A DNA stretch of 64,000 bases, taken from Chloroflexota bacterium (GTDB lineage Bacteria; Chloroflexota; Anaerolineae; Anaerolineales; Villigracilaceae). Below are positions 32,792 to 41,102 of this stretch, piece by piece. Location of the stretch: NCBI GenBank assembly GCA_016219545.1, contig JACRMH010000056.1:1-64000 (forward strand). Direction: 5' to 3'. A program made the position numbers and the translations under genes. Under the pieces are notes generated by a model. The model did not search any database, was not told where the DNA came from, and saw only the letters and a list, made by a program, of their open reading frames with translations. How positions within the stretch are numbered: position 1 is the stretch's first letter; each line of letters begins with the position of its first letter.

Positions 32792-34132
32792 TTACGGAGC
32801 AGCAGGCGTCGTGTAGTATGTGCCAGTGGTCAACAGGGAGGTGTCGCCGATGGATTGCGCCGCGAGCATTTGAGCCTGGCGCGCGCGGTTGGTGGCTTCA
32901 GCTAAAATCTTCAACGCATATTCAGGATTGTGGAAGCCTGTGCTGTTTTCAGCGGAGACAATGTCCCACATGTATTGCGCTTCGCGGTGGAGTTTACGCG
33001 CCTGGTCAAGTAATGCGGGGTCCGCGTTTCCGGCGGCGACTGCAGCCTTAACGGCGTTGATCGCATCGACGATGGCGTCTTCGGTTATGATCTTGGTTGT
33101 GGCAACTTGTTCCTGAATCGTATTCACACGTCCAATGACATACTCGGTATCGGCATGGCACTGTCCGCAGGATTCTTCGGGGTTGAGCAATGGGCTATGC
33201 ACATCATGCGAAGAATATTTTGTCGCACCATCGCTTGTGTAGGGCATGTGACAATCGGCGCAGGAGACGCCCGCGTTGTAGTGAGTGGAACCAGCCGTGA
33301 AGAATTCATATTCAGGATGCTGCGCCTTGAGCATAGGCGTGCCGGTATCGGGATATTCCCAATCTTTGAATCCAATCTCTTCGTAATAGGAAAGGATCTC
33401 ATCAACTTTTGTGCCGTTGTCCCACGGGAAGGTAAGATATTTGCCGTCGCCCTTGAAATAATATTCAACATGACAATTCGCGCAAACGACCGTCCGCATT
33501 TCCTGACGGGTGAATGTGGTCCAATCCTTGCCCTGACGCTCAAAGGCTTCCTTCAAGGCAGGGTTGGTCACGATCAGGCGCATAGTCCCTGCCTCGTGGC
33601 AGTTGGCGCAGCCGATCGTGTTGTTGATGTTGGGTGTCATTTCATTGAAGCTCATCTTGTCGAAAGCTTCCATGCCCATTTTGTCCCATAAGCCGGGGTT
33701 GTCTGCAGATTTGCAGGAATAGCATGTGGCAGGCGTGTGTTTAGGATTTGTATCATCCAAATTCAAACGCTTGGTCGCGCGCACGTCTTCAAGCATGTTG
33801 ATGTGACCGCGGTCATCGTTGTAATCCTTGCTGAATGGATACCCCGCAAACAGGATCACCTGACGCGGGTCGCGTTCGAGCCATGAAAATTGAGAGGAAC
33901 CGCCATAGGTGGTGTCTATATTATTTGTCTTGGTCTTCATCAAAGAATCATATTGATTGGGGAAGTTGACCGCCCATTTTTTTGAATCGGGTTCCATCGG
34001 CTTGATCTCAACCAACGGCTGCATGGCGCGTTTTTCTGCAGGCTGATTCTTCACATAAGTCAAAACGCCCACAAGCACAATAGCCAGAATCATCACGAGT
34101 CCCGCCAAAATAAGATTGATATATTTTTTCAT
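32792..34132 (-). CDS. nrfA: Cytochrome c nitrite reductase, catalytic subunit
   Basis: This is a 446-residue pentahaem protein. It starts with a membrane-spanning signal or anchor (about 5-27). The active-site haem is CYSCK (137-141), the Lys-ligand version unique to NrfA. Four CxxCH follow: CANCHE, CANCHV, CADCHM, CGQCHA. The Tyr in CHVEYYFKGD and the His in SSHDVHSP match the catalytic and axial ligand positions. It reduces nitrite to ammonia with six electrons outside the membrane. The gene lies 14 bases after nrfH. Confidence 0.97.
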   Translation of the reverse strand: MKKYINLILAGLVMILAIVLVGVLTYVKNQPAEKRAMQPLVEIKPMEPDSKKWAVNFPNQYDSLMKTKTNNIDTTYGGSSQFSWLERDPRQVILFAGYPFSKDYNDDRGHINMLEDVRATKRLNLDDTNPKHTPATCYSCKSADNPGLWDKMGMEAFDKMSFNEMTPNINNTIGCANCHEAGTMRLIVTNPALKEAFERQGKDWTTFTRQEMRTVVCANCHVEYYFKGDGKYLTFPWDNGTKVDEILSYYEEIGFKDWEYPDTGTPMLKAQHPEYEFFTAGSTHYNAGVSCADCHMPYTSDGATKYSSHDVHSPLLNPEESCGQCHADTEYVIGRVNTIQEQVATTKIITEDAIVDAINAVKAAVAAGNADPALLDQARKLHREAQYMWDIVSAENSTGFHNPEYALKILAEATNRARQAQMLAAQSIGDTSLLTTGTYYTTPAAP

Positions 34133-34146
34133 TGAAGTATTCTCCT

Positions 34147-34635
34147 TTATTTAATTGGATAAAGAGTAGAGTCTTGATAGGGAATATTCGAAGCGCCGCG
34201 TGTGCCGTGAGCCACGTTACGATGGCAGTCCCAGCAATAGCGGTCGAAAGGCTGCGCGCCCATAAGGACAGTTTCTGCCGTTGATTCATGACAGCGGATG
34301 CAATTCTCCTGAATGATCCCTTTTGTTTTATCGTTCGCGCGGATCGCAACGGGAATATTTCCTGTCACAAAAGCAAACGTATCTTTTGCGCCCTGCCTGC
34401 CTTTTTCGGCGTAGTAGACTGCAAAATTATCGTGCGGCAAATGGCAATCGGTGCATTCGGCAAATTTTTCATGCCCGCCGTGATACCAATTCTCGTACTG
34501 CGAATCCATGACGTGGCAATTGGCGCAGGTTTCAGGGGCGCTTCCACCATAAGCAGCGGCGTCGGTTGCAACGACAAAATACCCCAGCGCCAGGATCGCA
34601 GCCGCAATTGCAATAAAAGATGGAAATTTCGACAT
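34147..34635 (-). CDS. nrfH: Cytochrome c nitrite reductase, small membrane subunit
   Basis: The 162-residue tetrahaem protein of the NapC/NirT type has one N-terminal membrane helix (about 5-25) followed by four CxxCH (CANCHV, CTDCHL, CIRCHE, CWDCHR). It takes electrons from the quinol pool to NrfA. AAGGAG precedes the ATG. The CRP-like box and -10 upstream point to redox regulation. Confidence 0.96.
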   Translation of the reverse strand: MSKFPSFIAIAAAILALGYFVVATDAAAYGGSAPETCANCHVMDSQYENWYHGGHEKFAECTDCHLPHDNFAVYYAEKGRQGAKDTFAFVTGNIPVAIRANDKTKGIIQENCIRCHESTAETVLMGAQPFDRYCWDCHRNVAHGTRGASNIPYQDSTLYPIK

Positions 34636-34668
34636 TGGCTCTCCTTGGATAAAATTAACTTTTGTTTA

Positions 34669-34710
34669 ATATAAGGCATCCCCCGAGATTCTGTTGTGAT
34701 TTTTGTCACA
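34669..34710 (-). promoter_or_regulatory. CRP/FNR-type site and -10 of nrfHA
   Basis: The box TGTGATTTTTGTCACA (34695-34710) has perfect TGTGA and TCACA half-sites with six bases between. A -10 TATATT is at 34669-34674 on the minus strand. This puts the box centre about 40-41 bases before the predicted start, which is the class II activator position. The start itself is inferred, not measured. Confidence 0.75.
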
Positions 34711-34797
34711 TTTTGAGCTGGAACTTAAATTTGAAGTAGAGGAAATCATTCCGAGCGGGATGGATGAGGCGATAAATAGATTGCGCTTTCTTTATGA

Positions 34798-34841
34798 ATC
34801 AATTCGCGCCTCATTGTAGATACAATGAGGCGCGAATTGAT
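34798..34841. terminator. Perfect 20-bp-stem hairpin
   Basis: ATCAATTCGCGCCTCATTGT and its exact complement at 34822-34841, with a four-base loop. It lies 47 bases after the stop of the minus-strand gene ending at 34888. A T run is not present on the minus strand, so it may be a terminator or a REP-type element. The remainder of 34711-34887 shows no gene. Confidence 0.55.
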
Positions 34842-34887
34842 ATTCCATGTTGGTATGTTTGATTTTTGCCTTGGCTAAATAGGCACT

Positions 34888-35388
34888 CTATTTATCTCTG
34901 CCATGCCTCTCAACATTCTTAACCCATTTTTCAAAGGTTGCAGTGAATTCTGTTGACCGCAGGCCAGCAGGGGTCAAGTCCACCCATTTGATGAACCAAT
35001 CGTAACCATCTTCCAAGAGACCTTCATTATGCAAATGCGACTCAGCGATGGCAAGCAGGGGATGACCGAGCGCGTATGCCATCCCCGCTTCCACTTGATT
35101 CCAAACCGTTGGCAGGTTCACATTACTAAGGTTGGTTTCCCCTTGTCCGCCGCGCAATTCGACTCCGCTTTCATAATGGAAGCGCTCAAATGCTATGATG
35201 ATCGTACCTGAACAACTTTTCATCACGTTCAGAATTTTTTTTAGCGGTTTCTCTGTCGTGAAATCTGTACGCCCCACTGTGCGGGGACGCAGGTGATATT
35301 CCTTAAGCATCTCTTCCACTGTTGCGACAAATTTTTCCTGTTCAACTGTCGCGGTTCGGCCGATGCTTAGGAATATGTCCGTTGTCAT
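34888..35388 (-). CDS. Nucleotide-sensor/TIR-like protein paired with SLATT
   Basis: The 166-residue soluble protein has a Rossmann-like build: FLSIGRTATVEQEKF, then PRTVGRTDFTTEKPL, then SGTIIIAFERFHYESG and LPTVWNQVEAGMAYALGHP. The arrangement (a strand with a Ser/Gly turn, then a polar helix, and a second strand with an acidic residue) resembles TIR-like and nucleoside-deoxyribosyltransferase-like NAD or nucleotide binders. I recall relatives widely as small hypothetical proteins. It is 17 bases after the SLATT gene and probably acts as its sensor or enzyme. GAGGA precedes the ATG. Confidence 0.6.
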   Translation of the reverse strand: MTTDIFLSIGRTATVEQEKFVATVEEMLKEYHLRPRTVGRTDFTTEKPLKKILNVMKSCSGTIIIAFERFHYESGVELRGGQGETNLSNVNLPTVWNQVEAGMAYALGHPLLAIAESHLHNEGLLEDGYDWFIKWVDLTPAGLRSTEFTATFEKWVKNVERHGRDK

Positions 35389-35405
35389 TTATCCTCGTGC
35401 ATATA

Positions 35406-35981
35406 TTATTTTTTTCTTAAACCTCGAGCTTTCGAATCTGGCTTGGCTTCGGTCAAGGATGTCATGGTTTTGAGCGTGGATGAATTTTCCGAGCTGATCA
35501 GATCCTCGGTCCGTTCGACGAAATACTGGTAGGCATCTATATTATTCTTGGCTGCATAGATTCCGCCTTTGGATGTGAAAAGGAAATATTCATGCCGTAG
35601 ATTTTGCTCTGTTCCACGATAGTTTGTCCATTGTTCGCGGAAGTGATATACACTTTCGAGTGAAACCAAAAGCACGACCATTAAGCTGATGATGGTCGTG
35701 ACGACGTCAACATAGGGAAATTTTATATTGACCAGCACTGGCACCAGCGCGCCCCCGATGACTGTGGCGGCACGTGTTCTGAGATACAACTTCTTATTCT
35801 TGTCCGCGCTTTTGTCATACCACGCGATGGCATCATTGACCCTTTCAGCAATGAATTCCTCGGATGGAATAGACGCATGTTGGCGCGGCTGCAGTCTTGG
35901 ATATTTCACTTGCTGAACGGAGGATGGGGGTGTTGCTGGTGTCTTGTCGGGTAATATCGGTGTTTGAGGTTTGTCAGCCAT
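35406..35981 (-). CDS. SLATT-domain (DUF4231-like) two-TM membrane protein
   Basis: This is 191 residues from the ATG at 35981 with AAGGAG upstream; the longer frame to 36065 is unlikely. A helix (NDAIAWYDKSADKNKKLYLRT split around residue 50) comes before two membrane segments (about 72-90 and 98-120). Then comes the conserved FREQWTNYRGTEQNLRHEYF, a signature of SLATT/DUF4231 domains. SLATT proteins were predicted to be pore-forming effectors of nucleotide-signal defence systems. A small sensor-like gene follows directly. Confidence 0.8.
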   Translation of the reverse strand: MADKPQTPILPDKTPATPPSSVQQVKYPRLQPRQHASIPSEEFIAERVNDAIAWYDKSADKNKKLYLRTRAATVIGGALVPVLVNIKFPYVDVVTTIISLMVVLLVSLESVYHFREQWTNYRGTEQNLRHEYFLFTSKGGIYAAKNNIDAYQYFVERTEDLISSENSSTLKTMTSLTEAKPDSKARGLRKK

Positions 35982-36134
35982 TTCCAAATTCTCCTTTTGA
36001 GTGTTATGAATAATTAGTTCCCAGAACAGAATAATTGTATCATTCGGAGCGTTGAATTCCTTCACGGCGGGACATTTCTTTCATGGCAGGGATAAACGCA
36101 TCATGCACACTAATGATCAATGGTTTCCCCAGCA

Positions 36135-36644
36135 TTATTTGAGAGGCGCGTTGTAGAAGGCCTCATTAAATTCAACTCTTCCTTTAGGCACATCATCATA
36201 AAAAGGCAATGCCATAAAAAATTCCGGTGCAGGTGCGCCTTCATAATATAAATCTGGATACGACTTGAATCCAAATCTTTGATAATAAAGCGGACTGCCT
36301 TCCAGCACACACCCCTTTGCGCCTTTTTCTTTGATGATCCTCAACCCTTCGCGGATCATCCCTGACCCGATGCCTGTTTTTTGCAACTCAGGCAGGACTG
36401 ACACTGGTCCCAGCCCATACCAGCCCGGATCATTCCCATTAATGGTTACGATTGAAAATGCTACATGACCTACAACCTTGCCTTCATCCTCTGCCACCAG
36501 CGAAATGGAAAGGTCTCCCGCTTCCCGTAAACGGTGAATGATCAATGGTTCCGTATTATCACTGTAAGGTTTGCCATTAAATGCAGACATGGTTACTTGT
36601 TCAATTGCTTTTATATCTTGTTGGGTTTCGGGTCGTATGATCAT
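36135..36644 (-). CDS. GNAT N-acetyltransferase (predicted)
   Basis: This is 169 residues from the ATG at 36644, chosen because AAGGA precedes it; a GTG seven codons earlier is possible. GNAT motifs: VGHVAFSIVTI, LGPVSVLPELQKTGIGSGMIREGL (the Q/RxxGxG/A loop), and GCVLEGSPLYYQRFGF. It resembles YhbS-type acetyltransferases. Substrate unknown. Confidence 0.87.
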   Translation of the reverse strand: MIIRPETQQDIKAIEQVTMSAFNGKPYSDNTEPLIIHRLREAGDLSISLVAEDEGKVVGHVAFSIVTINGNDPGWYGLGPVSVLPELQKTGIGSGMIREGLRIIKEKGAKGCVLEGSPLYYQRFGFKSYPDLYYEGAPAPEFFMALPFYDDVPKGRVEFNEAFYNAPLK

Positions 36645-36690
36645 GTTGACATAATCCTTATCCACTTTTCACGAACATGGAAATACATAT

Positions 36691-37119
36691 TTAAGGCGTT
36701 GGCGGCATAGCCATGAGAACCTGTGTCAGCGCGACACTGGTCATGCACATTGTAATGATCGCAAAGGCCGACGTTGCAATGCCCGCCGCCTTCGAGCGGA
36801 TCCAGCCAGCCAGGGCAACACCCAATAGAAAAACATAAATCCCACCCAGGAGTCCGAGCATTGCGCCGTTTCCTGTTTTATCTACTTGTGCAATTATCGA
36901 ATTAGTTTCTGCGGTGGCCGCCAGTGCAAGCACAAAGACGATCACTGCATAGAAAGACATCATGGAAGAAAAAGCGAAAGTAACGATAGTGGCCGTGAGG
37001 ACCTTGCTTTGTCTTTCTGAACCCAGCAATTGCACCACTGCTGAAAAAGCAAACCCTCCCAAAATTCCTGCAAGAGTTGCAAATGCGCCTGCTTCCTGTA
37101 TGTAATTGTCAATATTCAT
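36691..37119 (-). CDS. Small four-TM membrane protein
   Basis: This is 142 residues from the ATG at 37119, which has GGGAGAAG upstream; the longer frame would begin inside the acs terminator. Four hydrophobic segments (about 12-30, 42-65, 80-98, 108-135). No enzyme motif; family not recognised. Confidence 0.6.
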   Translation of the reverse strand: MNIDNYIQEAGAFATLAGILGGFAFSAVVQLLGSERQSKVLTATIVTFAFSSMMSFYAVIVFVLALAATAETNSIIAQVDKTGNGAMLGLLGGIYVFLLGVALAGWIRSKAAGIATSAFAIITMCMTSVALTQVLMAMPPTP

Positions 37120-37161
37120 TTTGACTTCTCCCGTTCGTAATGTGATATTTCGATTATAACT

Positions 37162-37206
37162 GTTGAAAAAAGCCGGGCGATTTTCATCACTCGGCTCTTT
37201 TTCAAC
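37162..37206 (-). terminator. Terminator of acs
   Basis: GTTGAAAAA and GCCG pair with CGGC and TTTTTCAAC across a loop of about 15 bases, with one mismatch. It follows the acs stop by 19 bases. Confidence 0.75.
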
Positions 37207-37224
37207 TTTCGCCATAAAGGCAGA

Positions 37225-39132
37225 TTATTCTTCCAACGTACTAATATCACCTTCCGGCAGCCCCTGTGCGCGTGCTTTCAATACGCGGCGCATGATCTTG
37301 CCGGAGCGGGTCTTCGGGAGTTTATCCACGAATTTCACTTCCTCAGGACGTGCGATGGGTCCTATGTGCTTGGAGACATGCTGCCGTAATTCTTCGGCCA
37401 ATTCGGGGGAACCGGTAAAGCCTGAGCGCAATAACACGAACGTGTAGATCGCCTGACCTTTTACTTCGTGCGGCAGACCAATGGCTGCGGCTTCGGCAAC
37501 GGCGGGGTGACTGACCAGCGCGGACTCAACTTCTGCTGTTCCCAAACGGTGACCGGAGACTTTGATGACATCGTCCACGCGGCCGATGATCCAGTAGTAA
37601 CCATCCGAGTCGCGTTTGGCTGAGTCACCGGTGGTGTAGCGACCGGGATACTTCGACCAGTATTGCTTGACATAGCGTTCGTCGTCACCGTAAATGGTGC
37701 GGAGCATTGCCGGCCACGGGTTCTTCAAAGTGAGATAACCTTCGGTGTCATCCGCTACTGGGTTGCCTTGTTCATCCACGATCTCGGCTTCCTGCCCAAA
37801 GAATGGACGCGTGCCTGAGCCGGGCTTAAGCGGCACGACAGGAGTCGGCGTGATCATAAAGTTACCGGTCTCGGTCTGCCACCACGTATCCATGATCGGA
37901 CATTTATCCTTGCCGATGACGCGGAAATACCACTTCCATGCTTCGGGGTTGATTGGCTCACCGACAGTGCCGAGCAGCCTTAGGGAAGAAAGATCGTGCT
38001 TGTTGGGCCACGCCTCTCCAAAGCGCATGAGTCCACGAATGGCGGTCGGCGCTGTGTAGAAGATCGTGATCCCATATTTTTCAACCACCTGCCACCAGCG
38101 GTTCGGGTAGGGGAAGGTTGGTCCGCCTTCGAACAGCATCGAGGTCGCGCCCGCGATCATGGGACCATAAACGATATATGAATGTCCTGTGATCCAGCCC
38201 GGGTCGGCGGTGCACCACCAGCGGTCTTCATCTTTGACATCGAAGACATACTTGAGCGTGGAATACGTGCCGACCATGTAGCCGCCATGCGTGTGCAGGA
38301 TGGCTTTTGGTTTGCCGGTTGAACCCGATGTGTAAAGGATAAAGAGCGGGTCTTCCGCATCAAGGACTTCAGTGACGCATTTGCCATTGGCGATGGGAAG
38401 TGAACATAGATCGTGATACCAGTGGTCGCGACCCGCTTCCATGACGACGGGTTGACTGGTCCGTTTGACAACGATCACATTCTCCACCGACGGACAGCGC
38501 TTGATGGCTTCGTCCACGATGTTTTTTAGTTCAACGATCTTGCCATTTTGGAACGAGCCGTCGCAGGTGATGATCAGCTTGGACTGGCTGTCATCAATGC
38601 GGCCTTGCAGTGAGTCAACGGAAAAGCCGCCGAACACCACGGAATGGATCGCGCCGATCTTGGCGCAAGCCAACATGGCAAAGACGATCTCGGGCACACG
38701 TCCCATATAAATGGTGACGCGCTCGCCCTTTTGAATCCCCATGGATTTGATGATGTTCGCCATGCGCGAGACTTCGCGGTTCATGGCGTAATAAGAGAAG
38801 GTGCGTTCGTGCTTGCCGTCTTCGCTTTCCCACATTAAGGCTAGTTGATTCTTGCGATGTGTCTTGAGATGACGGTCAATCGCATTATGGACAATATTGG
38901 TCTTCGCGCCGACAAACCACTTGAAGAAGGGTTTGTTCGAGTCGTCGAGAACCTTGTCCCATTTCTTGTACCATTCAAGCTCGTTGGCTTCATCGGCCCA
39001 GAAACCTTCAAGGTCTTTATTGGCCTTTTCCGCAAGGGCGTCCCAATCCTTCAAACGCGCCTGCGCGATCACTTGCTCTGACGGATAATAAACTTCGCCT
39101 TCCATTTCCTTCGGCTTGCCTGTCTTTGCCAT
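37225..39132 (-). CDS. acsA: Acetyl-CoA synthetase
   Basis: The 635-residue ANL-family enzyme has the A3 loop TSGSTGKPK, the A5 region WWQTETGNFM, A7/A8 (YTTGD and GRVDDVIKVSGHRLGTAEVE) and the acylatable Lys in KTRSGKIMRR. The N-terminal ACAS domain (WYKKWDKVLDDSNKPFFKWF, split) is also present. It converts acetate, ATP and CoA to acetyl-CoA, with regulation by Lys acetylation likely. Full length for the family. Confidence 0.96.
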   Translation of the reverse strand: MAKTGKPKEMEGEVYYPSEQVIAQARLKDWDALAEKANKDLEGFWADEANELEWYKKWDKVLDDSNKPFFKWFVGAKTNIVHNAIDRHLKTHRKNQLALMWESEDGKHERTFSYYAMNREVSRMANIIKSMGIQKGERVTIYMGRVPEIVFAMLACAKIGAIHSVVFGGFSVDSLQGRIDDSQSKLIITCDGSFQNGKIVELKNIVDEAIKRCPSVENVIVVKRTSQPVVMEAGRDHWYHDLCSLPIANGKCVTEVLDAEDPLFILYTSGSTGKPKAILHTHGGYMVGTYSTLKYVFDVKDEDRWWCTADPGWITGHSYIVYGPMIAGATSMLFEGGPTFPYPNRWWQVVEKYGITIFYTAPTAIRGLMRFGEAWPNKHDLSSLRLLGTVGEPINPEAWKWYFRVIGKDKCPIMDTWWQTETGNFMITPTPVVPLKPGSGTRPFFGQEAEIVDEQGNPVADDTEGYLTLKNPWPAMLRTIYGDDERYVKQYWSKYPGRYTTGDSAKRDSDGYYWIIGRVDDVIKVSGHRLGTAEVESALVSHPAVAEAAAIGLPHEVKGQAIYTFVLLRSGFTGSPELAEELRQHVSKHIGPIARPEEVKFVDKLPKTRSGKIMRRVLKARAQGLPEGDISTLEE

Positions 39133-39254
39133 AAGAATATCTCCTTTGAGCGAATATTTTTACCAAATATTAGGCGCAATTCTAATCCGCTTTGCGCGAT
39201 TAATGTAGATGGGATTATAAAAATCTTTTTTATCTCAAATCTGGAATCTGCAGA

Positions 39255-39698
39255 TTATTTCGCCTGCGGACGAATGAGCGAAACGAGGATCGGGGAGCGA
39301 TGGACAATTTGCTCGGCAACGCTTCCAAGTAGAAGATGCAATAACCCCGTGCGTCCGTGTGTAGACATGGCGATCATGTCCGCCTGCATGACCTCGGCTG
39401 CTTCCAGAATTGCTTCTGCAACAGCCCCTTCGCGGATCAGATAGGTGGCGCGCACGCCGTCCTTTTCCAGCTTAGAGCAGGTTGTCTTGATGTACCCCTG
39501 AAATTCGTCTTTTTCTTTTTTTAGTTCGACCGGCGGTTTAAATGGAGAGGCTTGAGATTCAAATTCCCTGGCGGGTTTAGCGATCACATGCAGAAGAACG
39601 ATCTCAGCGTCCAATGCCTGGGCAAGCGATCTTGCATGAGGCAATACGGCCTCCGAGAATGCCGAGCCGTCCAATGGGACAAGAATTCTTTTATGCAT
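39255..39698 (-). CDS. Universal stress protein (UspA family)
   Basis: This is 147 residues from the ATG at 39698, preceded by GGAGGA; the frame continues upstream without support. Usp pattern: RILVPLDGSAFSEAVLPHA at the start, ADMIAMSTHGRTGLLHLLLGSVAEQIVH at the end with the ATP-binding G-2x-G-9x-G(S/T) motif. It binds ATP and is likely a stress or energy sensor. Confidence 0.92.
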   Translation of the reverse strand: MHKRILVPLDGSAFSEAVLPHARSLAQALDAEIVLLHVIAKPAREFESQASPFKPPVELKKEKDEFQGYIKTTCSKLEKDGVRATYLIREGAVAEAILEAAEVMQADMIAMSTHGRTGLLHLLLGSVAEQIVHRSPILVSLIRPQAK

Positions 39699-39757
39699 TC
39701 CATCCTCCACGTTTATAAAAACCGGCGAATGATTTTTACTGATTATATCTTCTGAAA

Positions 39758-41038
39758 CTACTCCACCCAATCCAAAACCTTGTGCCACATGCCTGCAAAA
39801 GGTAAGAACCACGGACGGCCATCATACAATCCCAGCGGTGCATTCGGGAAATCAAATTTTGCAAATGGATGTTCTTTTATATTTCCCTTCAACATCGCTT
39901 CTGCAACCGTCTTGCCTAAATGCGTCCCCATCGCCACACCATGGCCAGCATACCCAAGCGCATAATGGATGCCGTCCATCTCGCCGACATGTGTCATCAT
40001 GTCGAAGGCAAAATCCAACGTCCCGCCCCAAACATAATCCACTTTCACGTCTTTCAATTGCGGATACACCTGGATCATTTCGTGCCGTAAAATCTCCCCG
40101 CTTTGCGTGATGGTGTTTTCGTTTTCAGGAAAGAACGCTGCGCGTCCGCCAAAGATCAGACGGTTATCCCATAGCCTGAAATAATTTAAATAATGTTTGT
40201 AATCAAAGATCATTCTGTTCTTCGGGCTGAGTTCATGCGCGAGTCCATCTGACAATCTTTCCGTGGCAATAATGAATGAGCCGATCGGAATAATTTTTCT
40301 CTGCAATTTCTTTGTGACATTTCCTGTGTAACCGGAGGTTGCCACGAAAATATATTCTGCTGTTAGCGAGCCTCTCTCTGTCTCGATGATAAAGCGGTTC
40401 TGACTCCGCCTGATCTTGTCCACACGCGCTTTCGCGCAGAGCATTGCCCCCGCCTTTTCAGCCGCGCCTGCCAGCCCCGCCACGAATTGAGCCGGGTTCA
40501 CTCCCGCGCTGACGTCGTCTACCAACGCGCCGTGATAAATGGTTGAACCGATCTCGCTTTGTAGATCCTTTGGCGCTACAAGATGAACTTGGTGATTGAA
40601 TTCCTTCGCCATGAATTCCACTTCATCTTTGAGCGCTTCAAAATGCTTCGGCTTGTTCGCCGCCAGCAGGTGACCTGTTCGTGCAAAACCGCAGTTGATG
40701 TTTTCCTCTTTGATTATTTGTTCAACCGTATCTACCGAATCAATGGATGCTTGAAATAATTCCTTTGCCAATTCCCGCCCATATTTCTTGATGACCGATT
40801 GCATGGAAACTTTGAGTCCGGTCAACGTCATGCCGCCATTGCGTGAACTCGCGCCCCAGCCCATGGTCTCCGCTTCCAGCACAACCACTTTCGTGCCATG
40901 CTGTGCCAGAGTCCGCGCGGCGCTCAAACCCGTGTACCCGCCGCCGATAACGGCCACATCCACTTTTTCAGGGATGGGTGTCAGGTCTTTGTCATCAGGC
41001 ATTTTTACAGTGGTGTGCCAGTAGATCTGGTGATTCAT
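39758..41038 (-). CDS. FAD-dependent amine/amino-acid oxidoreductase (DAO family)
   Basis: The 426-residue protein has the dinucleotide motif VAVIGGGYTGLSAARTLAQHG (about 29-49) and a matching VVVLEA strand end. The mid region has WGASSRNGG, typical for glycine oxidase/gamma-glutamylputrescine oxidase-like enzymes, and the C-terminal FAD contact GYAGHGVAMGTHLGK. It oxidises a small amine or amino acid; the precise substrate is not clear. It is monocistronic. Confidence 0.87.
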   Translation of the reverse strand: MNHQIYWHTTVKMPDDKDLTPIPEKVDVAVIGGGYTGLSAARTLAQHGTKVVVLEAETMGWGASSRNGGMTLTGLKVSMQSVIKKYGRELAKELFQASIDSVDTVEQIIKEENINCGFARTGHLLAANKPKHFEALKDEVEFMAKEFNHQVHLVAPKDLQSEIGSTIYHGALVDDVSAGVNPAQFVAGLAGAAEKAGAMLCAKARVDKIRRSQNRFIIETERGSLTAEYIFVATSGYTGNVTKKLQRKIIPIGSFIIATERLSDGLAHELSPKNRMIFDYKHYLNYFRLWDNRLIFGGRAAFFPENENTITQSGEILRHEMIQVYPQLKDVKVDYVWGGTLDFAFDMMTHVGEMDGIHYALGYAGHGVAMGTHLGKTVAEAMLKGNIKEHPFAKFDFPNAPLGLYDGRPWFLPFAGMWHKVLDWVE

Positions 41039-41054
41039 GATGCGCCTCTTTTCT

Positions 41055-41099
41055 GGACGGTAGACCGCTTTGACCGTCCACCGTCAATTGTCCACAGTC
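41055..41099. repeat. Word repeat (GGACGGTAGACCG)
   Basis: GGACGGTAGACCGCTTTGAC, then CGTCCACCGTCAATTGTCC, repeats the GACGGT/ACCGTC unit on both strands. It fills the gap between the oxidase and the hydrolase genes, like the other word repeats in this window. Confidence 0.5.
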
Positions 41100-41102
41100 T
41101 TT

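Noticed and set aside
33124..33691. Frames overlapping nrfA on both strands
   Set aside because: They lie within the conserved pentahaem gene and carry no independent motifs.
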